Shown: piece after piece, positions 16,731-26,150 of the stretch
Position numbering within the stretch: position 1 is the first letter of the stretch
Layout of the letters: each line of letters begins with the position of its first letter
Assembly (NCBI GenBank): GCA_002362575.1
Contig: DEUM01000005.1
Span: forward strand, 5,358-69,357
Source of the DNA: Lachnoclostridium sp. UBA3262
GTDB lineage: Bacteria; Bacillota; Clostridia; Lachnospirales; Lachnospiraceae
Length of the DNA: 64,000 nt
Direction of reading: 5' to 3'
The notes under the pieces: generated by a model
What the model saw: only the letters and a program-made list of their open reading frames with translations
Told to the model about the DNA's origin: nothing
Databases searched by the model: none
Program-made: the position numbers and the translations under genes

Positions 16731-18185
16731 TTACTCTATAATTCTTCTTGCGCAATATGGTGTACGATATCGTATATTACTCGTTGTAATACCGGTTCGT
16801 GGATTACTTGCATGAACCACACGTCCACCGCCGATACACAGGGCAACGTGGTTGACACGTCCACCGCTTGCATAGAAAATAAGGTCTCCGGCTCTTGCAC
16901 TGGATACGCTAATCTTCCTACCCTTTCTTGACTGCTCTCTGGACGTACGAGGAAGATGAATACCAAACTTTCTGAATACAGACTGTGTAAATCCGGAACA
17001 ATCTGTACCGTGCGTCAGGCTGGTTCCTCCATATACATATGGATGCCCAACAAAATTCAATGCATAAGAAGCAATCGCAGAGCCATCTCCGCTTCCAAGT
17101 GCGCTTCCTCCACCGCCGGTACCGCCGCTTGAACTTCCACCGCTTCCGGCGCTTCCGCCGCCCCCGTTACTGGAGCCGCCGGAACTTCCTTTCTTTCCTC
17201 CGCCGCCCCCGGAGCTGCCTTTATTTCCAGAACTGCCTTTACTTCCGGAACTTCCACTATTTCCGGAGCTGCTCTTTTTGCTGGAACTTCCATTGCCACC
17301 GGAATTATTGGTCTTCGGCTTACTAGCCTCTGCCCGTCTCTGCTGTTCCTCTCTCTCGGCCGCCTCTGCCGCCGCTTTGGCTGCAGCCTTTCTTCGTTCT
17401 TCTTCCCGCTCCTGTTCAATGGAAACGGCTTTCTTAAACTGAACCGATATTTTTACATAATCTTTTGAAACATATCCTGTTGTGTCTCCATCGACACGAA
17501 TCTTAGCCCAGTCCTTTTCCTCACGAATGACTTCATAACTTTCATCTTCTGGAATTAATGTCAGGACGGTACAATTCGTATTCTTTTCTTCTCTGACTTT
17601 CAATGTTTCAGTCGTAACAGTCGCCCATTTCGTACCAAAATCATCAATCAGCTTTTCTGCACTGTAGCCAATAGCCAGATAATCTTTCATAATAAAACCG
17701 CTGACAGAACCGGATTTGATATATACCCAGTCCCCCTGAGTCTTCATAATTGTGGCAGCACTTCCACGGTATAGCTTACCAACAATCTCCGCCTCCGTAC
17801 TTGGTTTCTTTCGAATATTAACATAATCTGCCGCAATCGAAATTCCCACATTAGCATATTCTGACTTTGGCTTTGGCGTCGCTGTCGCTGTCGGCTGTGT
17901 TGTCGTCTGTGGCGTCGCATCATTGACAGCCGTTCCGCTCGTCACTGTTGTTGTCCCATTGTTTCCTTCCGTAGGCGTATCGACGAATGCTACTATGGCT
18001 TCCGGATCTGACTGGCTCGCCCCTGTCTGTACGGAGCAATACTGATCCAGAGCGTATGCCATCCCCGCTAACTCTGTCTCTGTACCCATCGTCGTAGACG
18101 TTGAAACTATATATCGTCCAAATATGCCAAAGGATAACACAAGTCCCGCACCCAATACGGTTTTGACTAACCTTTTTTGCTGCAT
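16731..18185 (-). CDS. Secreted NlpC/P60 peptidoglycan hydrolase with SH3 domains
   Basis: 484 residues. An N-terminal membrane/signal segment (about 8-30) is followed by a Thr-rich linker and two bacterial SH3-type domains (~115-180 and ~185-250; motifs VNIRKKPSTEAEIVGKL and LKVREEKNTNC). A coiled, charged stretch (~255-290) and a long Gly/Ser low-complexity linker (~290-365) lead to a C-terminal NlpC/P60 domain. The probable catalytic pair is Cys396 (TDCSGF) and His446 (VNHVALCIG). It likely cleaves peptide stems (gamma-D-Glu-meso-DAP type) for wall turnover. GGAGGGG lies seven bases before the ATG. It is monocistronic. Confidence 0.93.
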   Translation of the reverse strand: MQQKRLVKTVLGAGLVLSFGIFGRYIVSTSTTMGTETELAGMAYALDQYCSVQTGASQSDPEAIVAFVDTPTEGNNGTTTVTSGTAVNDATPQTTTQPTATATPKPKSEYANVGISIAADYVNIRKKPSTEAEIVGKLYRGSAATIMKTQGDWVYIKSGSVSGFIMKDYLAIGYSAEKLIDDFGTKWATVTTETLKVREEKNTNCTVLTLIPEDESYEVIREEKDWAKIRVDGDTTGYVSKDYVKISVQFKKAVSIEQEREEERRKAAAKAAAEAAEREEQQRRAEASKPKTNNSGGNGSSSKKSSSGNSGSSGSKGSSGNKGSSGGGGGKKGSSGGSSNGGGGSAGSGGSSSGGTGGGGSALGSGDGSAIASYALNFVGHPYVYGGTSLTHGTDCSGFTQSVFRKFGIHLPRTSREQSRKGRKISVSSARAGDLIFYASGGRVNHVALCIGGGRVVHASNPRTGITTSNIRYRTPYCARRIIE

Positions 18186-18391
18186 ATACTTTCCCCTCCA
18201 ATATGGATTCGTTAAACTTTCGTTCTAAATATTACAGAAATATTAACTGTATAATTCAGTATACCAACTAAATAAACATCTGTCAACCCACGAAATACCT
18301 TATTTTTTACATAATTCTACCAATCCCGCCACATTTCATTCAAAAGCAGTAGAATATTCTACAGCAAGTGACTATTTATAAAAATTTTACT

Positions 18392-18420
18392 TTTCAAACC
18401 ACCCCATATTGTGTTATAAT
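18392..18420 (+). promoter_or_regulatory. Promoter of the YjfB-like gene
   Basis: TTTCAA (18392-18397), 17-base spacer and perfect TATAAT (18415-18420), about 50 bases upstream of the start codon. The -35 is weak. No sigma-D (flagellar) motif is evident despite the presumed motility link. Confidence 0.5.
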
Positions 18421-18468
18421 TTATGTAACATTTTTATAATAGAAGGTGTAAGAAAAGGAGGGATTTTT

Positions 18469-18663
18469 ATGGAACTCAGTGATGGTATTGATATCGCTGC
18501 TTATTCAATGATGAATACACAGGCCCAGCTTATGCAGGGTGTCGGAACAAAAGTATTAGAGAAAACAATGGATTTGCAGGAGATTCAGGCAGCACAGCTT
18601 ACTCAGATGATGGAACAATCTGTGAACCCGAACCTCGGTGCAAATATTGATATCCGCATTTAA
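18469..18663 (+). CDS. YjfB-like small protein (putative motility family)
   Basis: 64 residues beginning MELSDGIDIAAYSMMN. AAGGAGGG lies 7 bases before this ATG. The composition (Met/Gln-rich helix, LMQGVGTKVLEKTMDLQE, terminal NLGANIDIRI) matches the YjfB family of Firmicutes, annotated as putative motility protein; its biochemical role is unknown. It is a single-gene unit with its own promoter and terminator. Confidence 0.75.
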   Translation: MELSDGIDIAAYSMMNTQAQLMQGVGTKVLEKTMDLQEIQAAQLTQMMEQSVNPNLGANIDIRI

Positions 18664-18698
18664 GGCAGGTATAATACAATAACCTGCCTTAATTTTTT
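18662..18698. terminator. Terminator shared by the YjfB-like gene and ridA
   Basis: AAGGCAGGT / ACCTGCCTT 9-bp perfect stem with an 11-base loop, followed by TTTTTT on the plus strand. The ridA stop codon lies inside the T-rich side. Confidence 0.88.
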
Positions 18699-19069
18699 GC
18701 GACAATTGCTTCTATTTCAATTAAAACATCTTTTGGAAGTCTTGCCACCTCCACGCAGGAGCGTGCCGGACAATCCCCTGTAAAATAACGAGAGTAAATT
18801 TCATTTACTTTTCCAAAATCATTCATGTCCTTAATAAATACAACGGTTTTAATTGTATTTTCAATCTTCGCTCCAGAAGCTTCAATCAGAGCCGCCAAGT
18901 TTCCCAGTGCCTGCTCTGCCTGCTCCTCAATGCCTCCCTGAACCAGCTCACCAGTTGCCGGAATAATCGGAATCACGCCGGAAGTAAAAACAAGTCCATT
19001 CACTTCGATTGCCTGAGAATAAGGCCCGATAGCCGCCGGCGCCTTATCTGTAGAAATCACTTTTTTCAT
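18689..19069 (-). CDS. ridA: RidA family enamine/imine deaminase
   Basis: 126 residues, the standard length. It starts MKKVISTDKAPAAIGPYSQAI and has the substrate-binding Arg in the family segment CPARSCVEVARLP near residue 104. It hydrolyses reactive 2-aminoacrylate and related enamines from PLP enzymes. It is monocistronic and divergent from the thioesterase gene. Confidence 0.95.
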   Translation of the reverse strand: MKKVISTDKAPAAIGPYSQAIEVNGLVFTSGVIPIIPATGELVQGGIEEQAEQALGNLAALIEASGAKIENTIKTVVFIKDMNDFGKVNEIYSRYFTGDCPARSCVEVARLPKDVLIEIEAIVAKN

Positions 19070-19178
19070 ATTTCGTCACACCTTTCCTTGTAAATTAAGA
19101 ATACTTCTTAGGCTAAGTATACCGCAAAGTTTCATATTATTCACTAGTTTTTTTAAGAAAAAAATAGTATACTATAAA

Positions 19179-19226
19179 AAGGGCTGGCTGAGAACCGCAG
19201 CCCTCTGAAGAATTGCCTATGGCAAT
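19179..19226. repeat. Intergenic hairpin element, copy 1
   Basis: Stem AGGGCTG / CAGCCCT enclosing GCTGAGAACCG, then CTCTGAAGAAT and a second small hairpin ATTGCC-TAT-GGCAAT. The order and several bases recur at 33179-33225. Here it falls in the leader of the thioesterase gene (plus). Read on the minus strand it ends in TTTTT and would resemble a terminator. Confidence 0.5.
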
Positions 19227-19242
19227 AATATGGAGGTAAATT

Positions 19243-19959
19243 ATGTATAGTTATCATGACCGCGTATCCTACAGCCGAATTGATAAAGATGGGTTACTCG
19301 GTGTTTCCAATACCGTGGACGCCTTGCAGGACTGCTGCCTGTTCCACAGCGAGGATGTCGGACACTCCGCCCTTCTTCTCCGCGAAAAACACAGGGCATG
19401 GCTCGTAAATTCATGGCATGTTGTATTTAAACGCCGTCCTAAAATGGGGGAGAAATTTACCGTACACACTTGGCCGTATCAGTTCAAGGGAATTTTCGGC
19501 AGCCGCAACTTTTTAATGGAAAGTCCGGATGGCGAAGTTCTCGCCTATGCAGACTCAAAATGGTTTTATTTTGATTCGGAAAAAGGAAGCCCTGCCCGTA
19601 TTGATGATAGCGAAAAAGAAGCTTATCCCACAGAGCCGCCTTATGATATGGACTATTCTTCCCGCAAAATTCCTTGCCCGGAAGGTCTTACTTTAAAAGA
19701 AAAAATAGATGTATGCCAAAACTATCTGGACACAAATAACCACGTCAATAATGGGCAGTATGTCCGGCTGGCAGTTAATGTCCTTCCGATTGATTATGAA
19801 GTCAGTGAATTCCGTGCAGAATTTCGGCTTGCAGCTAAAATGGGCGATACTCTCTATGTGAGAACTTGCAAAAAAGACGACTATTTCTATGTTGTCTTTA
19901 CCGATGCAGAGGAAAAACCGTATTTTATCAGCGAATTTAAAAATGGAGGAGTTCTATGA
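19243..19959 (+). CDS. Acyl-ACP thioesterase
   Basis: 238 residues, two tandem hot-dog folds. Releases fatty acids from acyl carrier protein. Recognisable segments are RIDKDGLLGVSNTVDALQD near the N-terminus, FGSRNFLM and, in the second half, the catalytic-region signature YLDTNNHVNNGQYVRLA (about 166-182) with Asn and His. GGAGG lies 7 bases before the ATG. Its stop overlaps the start of the next gene by 4 bases (ATGA). Confidence 0.92.
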   Translation: MYSYHDRVSYSRIDKDGLLGVSNTVDALQDCCLFHSEDVGHSALLLREKHRAWLVNSWHVVFKRRPKMGEKFTVHTWPYQFKGIFGSRNFLMESPDGEVLAYADSKWFYFDSEKGSPARIDDSEKEAYPTEPPYDMDYSSRKIPCPEGLTLKEKIDVCQNYLDTNNHVNNGQYVRLAVNVLPIDYEVSEFRAEFRLAAKMGDTLYVRTCKKDDYFYVVFTDAEEKPYFISEFKNGGVL

Positions 19960-20801
19960 ATACAGAACAGCGCCTGCTTGGCACAAATGCCAGACTATAT
20001 GTTACGAAAAAAAGTAAATTCGGAGTATATTTAAGTTCCGGTGATTATCCAGATTTTGAAGTGCTCCTGCCCAACAACCAAGTACCTGAAGGAACGGAAA
20101 AGGGAGATATTCTTAATGTCTTTCTCTATAAGGACTCGGAAGACCGACTGATTGCCACTACCATGCAGCCCTACATAGAGCTTTACCAGACAGCCCCACT
20201 GACCGTGACAGATGTCACAAGCATTGGAGCCTTTCTTAACTGGGGACTGGCAAAAGATTTATTTCTTCCTTTCAAAGAACAGACAAAACGAGTTCACATC
20301 GGTGACACGGTTCTCGTTGCTCTGTATATTGATAAAAGCGACAGATTATGCGCTACGATGCACGTGTACGATTACCTGTCCTGTGACAGTGAATACCAGA
20401 AGGGTGACAAAGTCCACGGACGGGTTTATGAAATCATTGACACCTTCGGCGTATTTGTCGCTGTCGATGACTGCTATTCCGCCCTCCTGCCGCACAATGA
20501 AATGACACGGGAGTTAAAAGTGGGAGAAGAAATTGACGCCCGGATAAAAGATGTCACGGAGGAAGGAAAACTAACTCTCAGCCTTCAGGAAAAAATAAAG
20601 GTACAAATGGGAATGGATGCGGAACTCATCTATAGACGACTGGTGGAGGCAGGCGGATTCCTCCCATTTCATGATAAAACCTCTCCTGAAATCATCAAAC
20701 GGGAATTTAAGATGAGTAAAAATGCCTTCAAACGCGCAATTGGACGCCTGATGAAAGAAAATAAAATCGAAATAACCGATAGCGGTATAAAGCAAATCTA
20801 G
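19956..20801 (+). CDS. CvfB/YitL-like S1-domain RNA-binding protein
   Basis: 281 residues. It has S1-like beta-barrel segments in series. SIGAFLNWGLAKDLFLPF near 88-105 and the KVHGRVYEIIDTFGVFVAVDD region near 150-170 have the S1 pattern of Gly-Ala/Val-Phe plus basic residues. A winged-helix end (FHDKTSPEIIKREFKMSKNAFKRAIG) matches the CvfB family. CvfB proteins bind RNA and affect gene expression; the precise target here is unknown. It is coupled to the upstream acyl-ACP thioesterase by ATGA. Confidence 0.88.
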   Translation: MNTEQRLLGTNARLYVTKKSKFGVYLSSGDYPDFEVLLPNNQVPEGTEKGDILNVFLYKDSEDRLIATTMQPYIELYQTAPLTVTDVTSIGAFLNWGLAKDLFLPFKEQTKRVHIGDTVLVALYIDKSDRLCATMHVYDYLSCDSEYQKGDKVHGRVYEIIDTFGVFVAVDDCYSALLPHNEMTRELKVGEEIDARIKDVTEEGKLTLSLQEKIKVQMGMDAELIYRRLVEAGGFLPFHDKTSPEIIKREFKMSKNAFKRAIGRLMKENKIEITDSGIKQI

Positions 20802-20804
20802 AAA

Positions 20805-20834
20805 AACGCGCACCAGAAACGGTGCGCGTTTAGC
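20805..20834 (+). terminator. Terminator after the CvfB-like gene
   Basis: Perfect 10-bp GC-rich stem AACGCGCACC / GGTGCGCGTT with a 6-base loop. The T tract is short (TTTAG), and A-runs on the other side allow it to work for the convergent yvyF transcript. Confidence 0.8.
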
Positions 20835-20842
20835 CTAAATAT

Positions 20843-21253
20843 CTAGTTATCCAAAAACCGCATTTTACTTTCACTGCTCTTTCGGATTGCCCTCTCCCTC
20901 TTTTTCTGCTCGCTTAGCCCTGCAGCACTACGCAACTCATTCGTAAGCTTTGCCTTACACATTTCACAGTATTTTCCTGTTTTAATCGTTGCTCCACAGC
21001 TTTCACAAGGAATACCAACCGGAGAGTCATCGGAAAATACGAGACGCTCCTCCCGTACCCAGCGCTTAATCTGTGCTACGCTGACATCCATTTCTTTTGA
21101 AAGTACATGAATCTCCACATCCGGATGTTCACGGACATACTTTTTCACTTCCATAAATTTGTCATCCAGCTTCTTTTGGCAGGTAGGACATATTCTTTCG
21201 CCCCGGATGTAATTAAATAATCTGCCACAGCTTTTACATGTTACAACTTCCAT
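20843..21253 (-). CDS. yvyF: YvyF / TIGR03826-type flagellar operon protein
   Basis: 136 residues. An N-terminal zinc ribbon (CKSCGRLFNY...CPTCQKKL) is followed by a helix-turn-helix-like segment (IHVLSKEMDVSVAQIKRWV) and a second four-Cys motif (CESCGA...YCEMCKAKL). This matches the small protein encoded next to comFC and flgM in Firmicutes; its exact role in flagellar expression is not settled. It is 15 bases downstream of comFC with a strong AGGAGG. Confidence 0.88.
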   Translation of the reverse strand: MEVVTCKSCGRLFNYIRGERICPTCQKKLDDKFMEVKKYVREHPDVEIHVLSKEMDVSVAQIKRWVREERLVFSDDSPVGIPCESCGATIKTGKYCEMCKAKLTNELRSAAGLSEQKKRERAIRKSSESKMRFLDN

Positions 21254-21268
21254 ACCAAATCCTCCTTG

Positions 21269-21985
21269 TCATTCAATATCCCTGCCTATACACAGACAGG
21301 CAAAATATACCTTGGGAATCCCACACTGGCGGAGCACCCGCCCACATTCTTCCAATGTGGAACCCGTCGTGTAAATATCATCTATGAGAAGCACCCTGCA
21401 AAGTCCGGATAGTTTGTTCCGGTACTTTTCATTGATGCAGACAGCTCCTTTTAAATTTCTCGCGCGCTGTCGGTTATCCATACCCTTTTGTGGTTTTGTA
21501 TAATGGCTTCGGATAAGTCCATCTGAATAGACCGGCAAGTGCAGACGCTCTCCTATTGCCTCCGCAACACAGGCCGCCTGATTAAAACCACGAAACCATT
21601 TCTTGCGCCAATGCAGCGGTACCGGAATAATACCATCCGGATGCCACTCTGCAATCCTGCCCCCTCTGTAAGAAAGCAGTTCATCCGCATACACTGCACC
21701 GTCTTCAAAACAGCCTCCGTATTTAAAATCTGCGATTGCTTTTTTCATTACATCATTGTAAACCCATACTGCAGTTCCCTGCTCTAGGCAACTGTTCTTT
21801 CGGGAGCAATCCCCACAATACTCCTGCCCTAAGTCAGATAACGGCTTGCCACAGTGTTTGCAACAGGGTTCCGTCACATATGGAAGACTTTTCCCACAGC
21901 TTGTGCAGATACCGCTTGTGCCCTTTTGGTGTATGTTTCCACATATAGGACACTTATACGGAAACAATGCTTTCAGTATATTCAA
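21269..21985 (-). CDS. comFC: ComF family phosphoribosyltransferase-like protein
   Basis: 238 residues. Two N-terminal CxxC zinc motifs (CPICGNIH...CTSCGK; CCKHCGKPL...YCGDCSRK) precede a phosphoribosyltransferase-type fold with the PRPP loop VLLIDDIYTTGSTLEE near 205-220. In competent bacteria ComFC is needed to bring DNA into the cytoplasm. The start is TTG at 21985 with GGGAGG six bases upstream. It lies between recD2 and yvyF, a common clostridial order. Confidence 0.9.
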   Translation of the reverse strand: MNILKALFPYKCPICGNIHQKGTSGICTSCGKSLPYVTEPCCKHCGKPLSDLGQEYCGDCSRKNSCLEQGTAVWVYNDVMKKAIADFKYGGCFEDGAVYADELLSYRGGRIAEWHPDGIIPVPLHWRKKWFRGFNQAACVAEAIGERLHLPVYSDGLIRSHYTKPQKGMDNRQRARNLKGAVCINEKYRNKLSGLCRVLLIDDIYTTGSTLEECGRVLRQCGIPKVYFACLCIGRDIE

Positions 21986-22063
21986 TTACATCCTCCCAGC
22001 ATACGCCTTGACTGTCATTTATGTACCCTCACTCATCCTTACTGCTATCATAACAAATTTTTA

Positions 22064-24322
22064 CTAATTTTGCACCCTGTTTTTTTCATCTATCTCCTGA
22101 ATTCTTTCAGACAGGGACGAATACCGTAATTGTTCGGATTGATTATGAATCATTCCCAGCACCGTTTCTTTTTTCCCCACAATCGTGACACACTGCTTTC
22201 CCCGTGTTACCGCAGTATATAAAATATTTCTGTTCATCAGCGGACGCGGCCCCGAAAGCAGAGGAAGAACTACTGCCGGATATTCGCTCCCCTGAGATTT
22301 ATGTATCGTAATCGCATACGCCAAATCCAGCTCCTCAAAATTCCCCTGCGCATAAGTAACATACTTTTCGTCTTCAAAACGCACGGTCATCTCTTTATTA
22401 AAATTATCTATATCTGTTATAATTCCGCAATCTCCATTAAAAACTCCCGTTCCTTCTTCTATCATCATACCATTATATCCACGGATTTCCCATTTGATTT
22501 GGTAATTATTTTTCATCTGCATTACCTTATCTCCCTCGCGGAACAGAACACCGTGATTCTCTATCTGGTTTTTCCTCCTGTCCTCCGGATTTAGATATTT
22601 TTGCAGAATCTCGTTGCAGCGGTATACGCCAAGCTCCCCTTTCTTCATCGGCGTCAGCACTTGCACATCAAATGGAGTGCAGCCTGTATACTTTGGCATT
22701 TTATCACGCACAAGCCACAGCATTACCTCCAATACCCCATGACTGTCCTCCCGCTTTAGACAGAAAAAGTCTTTACTCTGGTTATCCAGCGATATCTCCT
22801 CCCCATCATTGATACGGTGGGCGTTTACAATAATATCACTCTCTGCCGCCTGACGGAAAATATGGGACAGCTTCACAACATTAAAACAATGGGAATCAAT
22901 AATATCTCTCAGTACATTTCCCGGCCCTACGCTTGGCAGCTGATTTACATCCCCCACAAGAATGAGCCTCGTTCCTACTGCGACCGCCCTCAATAAACTG
23001 TGGAACAAATAAATATCTACCATTGACATTTCATCAATGATTAGCACATCCGTTTCCAGCGGATTCCATTCATTTCTGCCAAATAAATCGGAGTTTTCTT
23101 TTTCCGTCTCTCCTTCATTCTCCAAAAGGGAACCGTTATATTCAAGAAGGCGGTGAATCGTCTGCGCCTCATAGCCGGTAGCTTCGGACATTCGCTTAGC
23201 GGCACGCCCGGTCGGCGCTGCTAACAGAATACTCAGCCCTTCCTCCCTCAGACAACGGATAATCATATTTATCGTTGTCGTTTTTCCGGTACCGGGGCCT
23301 CCTGTAATAACGAGCAGTCCGCTGTTCATTGCCTCCCTTACAGCAATTCTCTGCTGATTATCAAGCTCTAAATCTTCACTTTTTTCTAATTCTTCAATCG
23401 TTCTCACATATGCCTCATCTTTGCGTCCCATTGGAACATTCAGGTCAAAGAGCATGCGGGCACAGTTTAATTCCGAATAGTAAAGAGTCGGGAGGTATAC
23501 ATCCCGTTCTTCTGTCACTATGACAGACTTATCGATCTCCATTTGTTCCAACACATGATAAACCTGCTCGCTCATAACCTCCAGCCGGTATACTGACTCC
23601 TGTAGGAGAATTTTCTCGGGCATATATACATAGCCTTCCTGTGTTCCTAGATTCAGCACGTACAAAATACCTGCACGGATGCGTTCCTCCGAATCCAGTG
23701 TAAAACCGCTCTTTCTTGCAATATCGTCTGCAATTTTAAATCCTACTCCCCGAATATCCTCTGCCATCTGGTATGGATTTTCTTTCACAATATCGTACAG
23801 ACCGGAACCATATGTCTTATAAATCTTTACCGCCAGCTGATTTGATATACCATACTGCTGCAAAAAAATCATGGCGCTGCGCATTTCCCGCTTTTCTTCA
23901 AATTGCTTTGAAATGCTGATTGCCTTCTTCTCGCTGATTCCCTTTACTTCTGCCAGCCTCTCCGGTTCTTTCTCTATCACTTCAAAGGTTTTATCGCCAA
24001 ACTTATCTACAAGCCGTTTCGCAAGTCCTCCACGGATTCCAGCGATTGCCCCGGAGGACAAATACCGTAACATGGCAATGCTGTCGTCCGGCTCGCTCAC
24101 CTCGTAGGACTCCACCTTTAACTGTTCCATATACACGGGATGCGTTACCATCTCCCCCCGGACACAGACATATTCACCTTCATTGATAAAAGGAAAGCTT
24201 CCTACACAGGTCTCGCTTTCCCCATCGGTATTTTCCAGTTCAAAAACTGTATATCCGTTTTCTACATTTCGAAAAACTATGTGAGATACATATCCCTTCC
24301 GTTCTTCCATTGTATCACTCAT
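22064..24322 (-). CDS. recD2: RecD2-type ATP-dependent DNA helicase
   Basis: 752 residues, superfamily 1B 5'-3' helicase. An N-terminal OB-like domain and helix-hairpin-helix segments (around GIRGGLAKRLVDKFG and GISEKKAISI) are followed by the Walker A loop GGPGTGKTT near residue 343. Walker B is LIIDEMSMVD, and the C-terminal motif is AYAITIHKSQGSEYPAV. It has the RecD2 architecture and lacks RecB/RecC partners. It takes part in DNA repair and replication-fork processing. It is the upstream neighbour of comFC, with a gap of about 80 bases. Confidence 0.95.
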   Translation of the reverse strand: MSDTMEERKGYVSHIVFRNVENGYTVFELENTDGESETCVGSFPFINEGEYVCVRGEMVTHPVYMEQLKVESYEVSEPDDSIAMLRYLSSGAIAGIRGGLAKRLVDKFGDKTFEVIEKEPERLAEVKGISEKKAISISKQFEEKREMRSAMIFLQQYGISNQLAVKIYKTYGSGLYDIVKENPYQMAEDIRGVGFKIADDIARKSGFTLDSEERIRAGILYVLNLGTQEGYVYMPEKILLQESVYRLEVMSEQVYHVLEQMEIDKSVIVTEERDVYLPTLYYSELNCARMLFDLNVPMGRKDEAYVRTIEELEKSEDLELDNQQRIAVREAMNSGLLVITGGPGTGKTTTINMIIRCLREEGLSILLAAPTGRAAKRMSEATGYEAQTIHRLLEYNGSLLENEGETEKENSDLFGRNEWNPLETDVLIIDEMSMVDIYLFHSLLRAVAVGTRLILVGDVNQLPSVGPGNVLRDIIDSHCFNVVKLSHIFRQAAESDIIVNAHRINDGEEISLDNQSKDFFCLKREDSHGVLEVMLWLVRDKMPKYTGCTPFDVQVLTPMKKGELGVYRCNEILQKYLNPEDRRKNQIENHGVLFREGDKVMQMKNNYQIKWEIRGYNGMMIEEGTGVFNGDCGIITDIDNFNKEMTVRFEDEKYVTYAQGNFEELDLAYAITIHKSQGSEYPAVVLPLLSGPRPLMNRNILYTAVTRGKQCVTIVGKKETVLGMIHNQSEQLRYSSLSERIQEIDEKNRVQN

Positions 24323-24403
24323 TTCTTTTATCCTGTCCTTTTTATTATAAGCATTTGTGAAGTGAACTGCAAGCCGAAGTTTCCCCTATGTTATATCCTT
24401 TCT

Positions 24404-25291
24404 TCATTGACTTTTTGCCTGTCTATACTCATTAGGACTCATTTGATAATGCTGCCTGAATTTCCGACAGAAATATCCTGAACTGGTAAATCCCACTTCC
24501 TCGGCAATAGAAGAAATAGATTTCTTTGTAGTGTAAAGTTGTTCGGCTGCCTGCGCCAGACGGTATTGGATAAGATATGCCACCGGTGAAATCTGAATAC
24601 CTGACTGAAAAATATGCAGAGCCCCGCTTTTGCTTATGGAAGCAGATGCAGCAATCATTTCAAGCGTAATATCTTCCATGTAATGGTCATGTATATACTG
24701 CATCATAGTCTGTAACCTTGCCTGTCTGTGATTCAAACGATAAGAATTAGGGGAACGAGAAGCAAGGTCTAACTGCTTTGATAATATATCCCAAATCTGT
24801 AAAAGAAGTGATATGGTGCACAATTCATTTTTCTCCCCAGTCTCCTGCAAAATTAAAATCTGTGATAGAATCTGTAAAACATTATTTTGCCACGTTATAT
24901 CCGGATTCAGCATCTGATACGGAACAGACAGGTCTATAACAGGTTTGATATATTTGTCATAGACCAAACTATTTTCAGGTGCTAACAAAGTTGGAGCAAA
25001 AACAATATTGGGAGCAAAGGTACTGTTTTTTGCTTCAAACCGATGTAAAACGCCACTATTGACAAACATACCACAGCCTTTATGTACTTCCATTTTGTCC
25101 GTCCCAATAAGACAGTGCGCGGTACCTTCGACTACAAACAGAAATTCCAGTTCATGATGCCAGTGCCAGTCAATCCGATGAAAATCATATTGCCAGATAT
25201 CGTCCGGATAATATGCAAAAGGATAGCTGCTGCTTCCATGCTTAATGGTCTCCCGAAGCGTTTCATCCGTGTTAATTTTGTAAGTATCCAT
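24404..25291 (-). CDS. AraC family transcriptional regulator
   Basis: 295 residues. A cupin-like sensor domain (about 30-150; WHWHHELEFLFVVEGTAHC) comes first. The C-terminal double helix-turn-helix (about 190-292) contains SISKSGALHIFQ and the AraC signature around GFTSSGYFCRKFRQHYQMSPNEYR. It probably senses a sugar or related ligand. It is divergent from the DUF1349 gene, 172 bases away, which is the most obvious target. Confidence 0.93.
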   Translation of the reverse strand: MDTYKINTDETLRETIKHGSSSYPFAYYPDDIWQYDFHRIDWHWHHELEFLFVVEGTAHCLIGTDKMEVHKGCGMFVNSGVLHRFEAKNSTFAPNIVFAPTLLAPENSLVYDKYIKPVIDLSVPYQMLNPDITWQNNVLQILSQILILQETGEKNELCTISLLLQIWDILSKQLDLASRSPNSYRLNHRQARLQTMMQYIHDHYMEDITLEMIAASASISKSGALHIFQSGIQISPVAYLIQYRLAQAAEQLYTTKKSISSIAEEVGFTSSGYFCRKFRQHYQMSPNEYRQAKSQ

Positions 25292-25463
25292 AAAAAATCT
25301 CCGATTACCGTTTTAAATAAAATATTTTGTTATATTGTATCATAAATATACAATTATGTGCAATGACCTGACTTTCTGTATATGATATAATCGCTTTACA
25401 AAAAACCAGTAGAAATTGGGAAACACTATTGTGACATATCAAAAATTATGAAATGGAGGAAAA

Positions 25464-26066
25464 ATGATGGAATTTTTAAAATGTAATCCAAAATGGACAA
25501 GGAAACCAAAGCAGACGGTAATTGGCGAGGACAATGTTGTCATTATCACAGAACACGGAACTGACTTGTGGGCACGTACCTACTACGGCTTTCAAAATGA
25601 CAACGCTCCCGTACTGCAGATTGAGACAAGTGACAAATATTTCTCCTTTATCGTAAAAACAGAATTTGAAAGTTCCTGTCGTTTTGACCAATGTGGCGTA
25701 GCCATGTACTTAGACAGCGATAACTGGTTTAAGGCATCCATTGAGTATGAAGATGAAAAAATACAACGATTGGGAAGTGTTGTTACAAATCATGGCTATT
25801 CCGACTGGGCAACGACAGATATTTCTTCTGATATAAATAGTATGTGGTATCGTTTTTCACGTAGAAATAGCGACTATTGTATTGAATGTAGCGAAGATGG
25901 TATTCATTTCAGGCAGATGAGAATCTTTCATATGTGGGAAGGAGCAGAAAAAATCACATATGGAATATACGCCGCCAGCCCGACGGATGGCTCATACAAA
26001 GCAACATTTACTGATATGCAGGTCACAGAATGTCAGTGGGAGTCCGATGCTGACTGGCGCGACTGA
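25464..26066 (+). CDS. DUF1349-type concanavalin-like protein
   Basis: 200 residues without signal peptide. Beta-rich with the family segments TYYGFQNDNAPVL, FDQCGVAMYLDSDNWFKASIEYED and IYAASPTDG. Proteins of this family have a lectin-like jelly-roll fold and are often listed as regulator-of-enolase-like, although the function is not established. AGGAGG-type site (GGAGGAAAA) before ATGATG. The divergent AraC gene is its likely regulator. It is closed by a strong terminator. Confidence 0.85.
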   Translation: MMEFLKCNPKWTRKPKQTVIGEDNVVIITEHGTDLWARTYYGFQNDNAPVLQIETSDKYFSFIVKTEFESSCRFDQCGVAMYLDSDNWFKASIEYEDEKIQRLGSVVTNHGYSDWATTDISSDINSMWYRFSRRNSDYCIECSEDGIHFRQMRIFHMWEGAEKITYGIYAASPTDGSYKATFTDMQVTECQWESDADWRD

Positions 26067-26083
26067 AAACATACAGTGCCAAA

Positions 26084-26124
26084 AAAAGAATGATAAAGAG
26101 TTGATTCTTTATCATTCTTTTTTA
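26084..26124 (+). terminator. Terminator of the DUF1349 gene
   Basis: AAAGAATGATAAAGA / TCTTTATCATTCTTT, a perfect 15-bp stem with a 6-base loop and a T-run. Nearly symmetric, so it also serves the convergent flagellar transcript. Confidence 0.92.
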
Positions 26125-26150
26125 ACTTTATCCATATAATCTCTGATTAC

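Noticed and set aside
17057..17419. 120-codon frame inside the NlpC/P60 gene
   Set aside because: Alternate frame of the Gly/Ser low-complexity linker; repetitive codons keep it open by chance.
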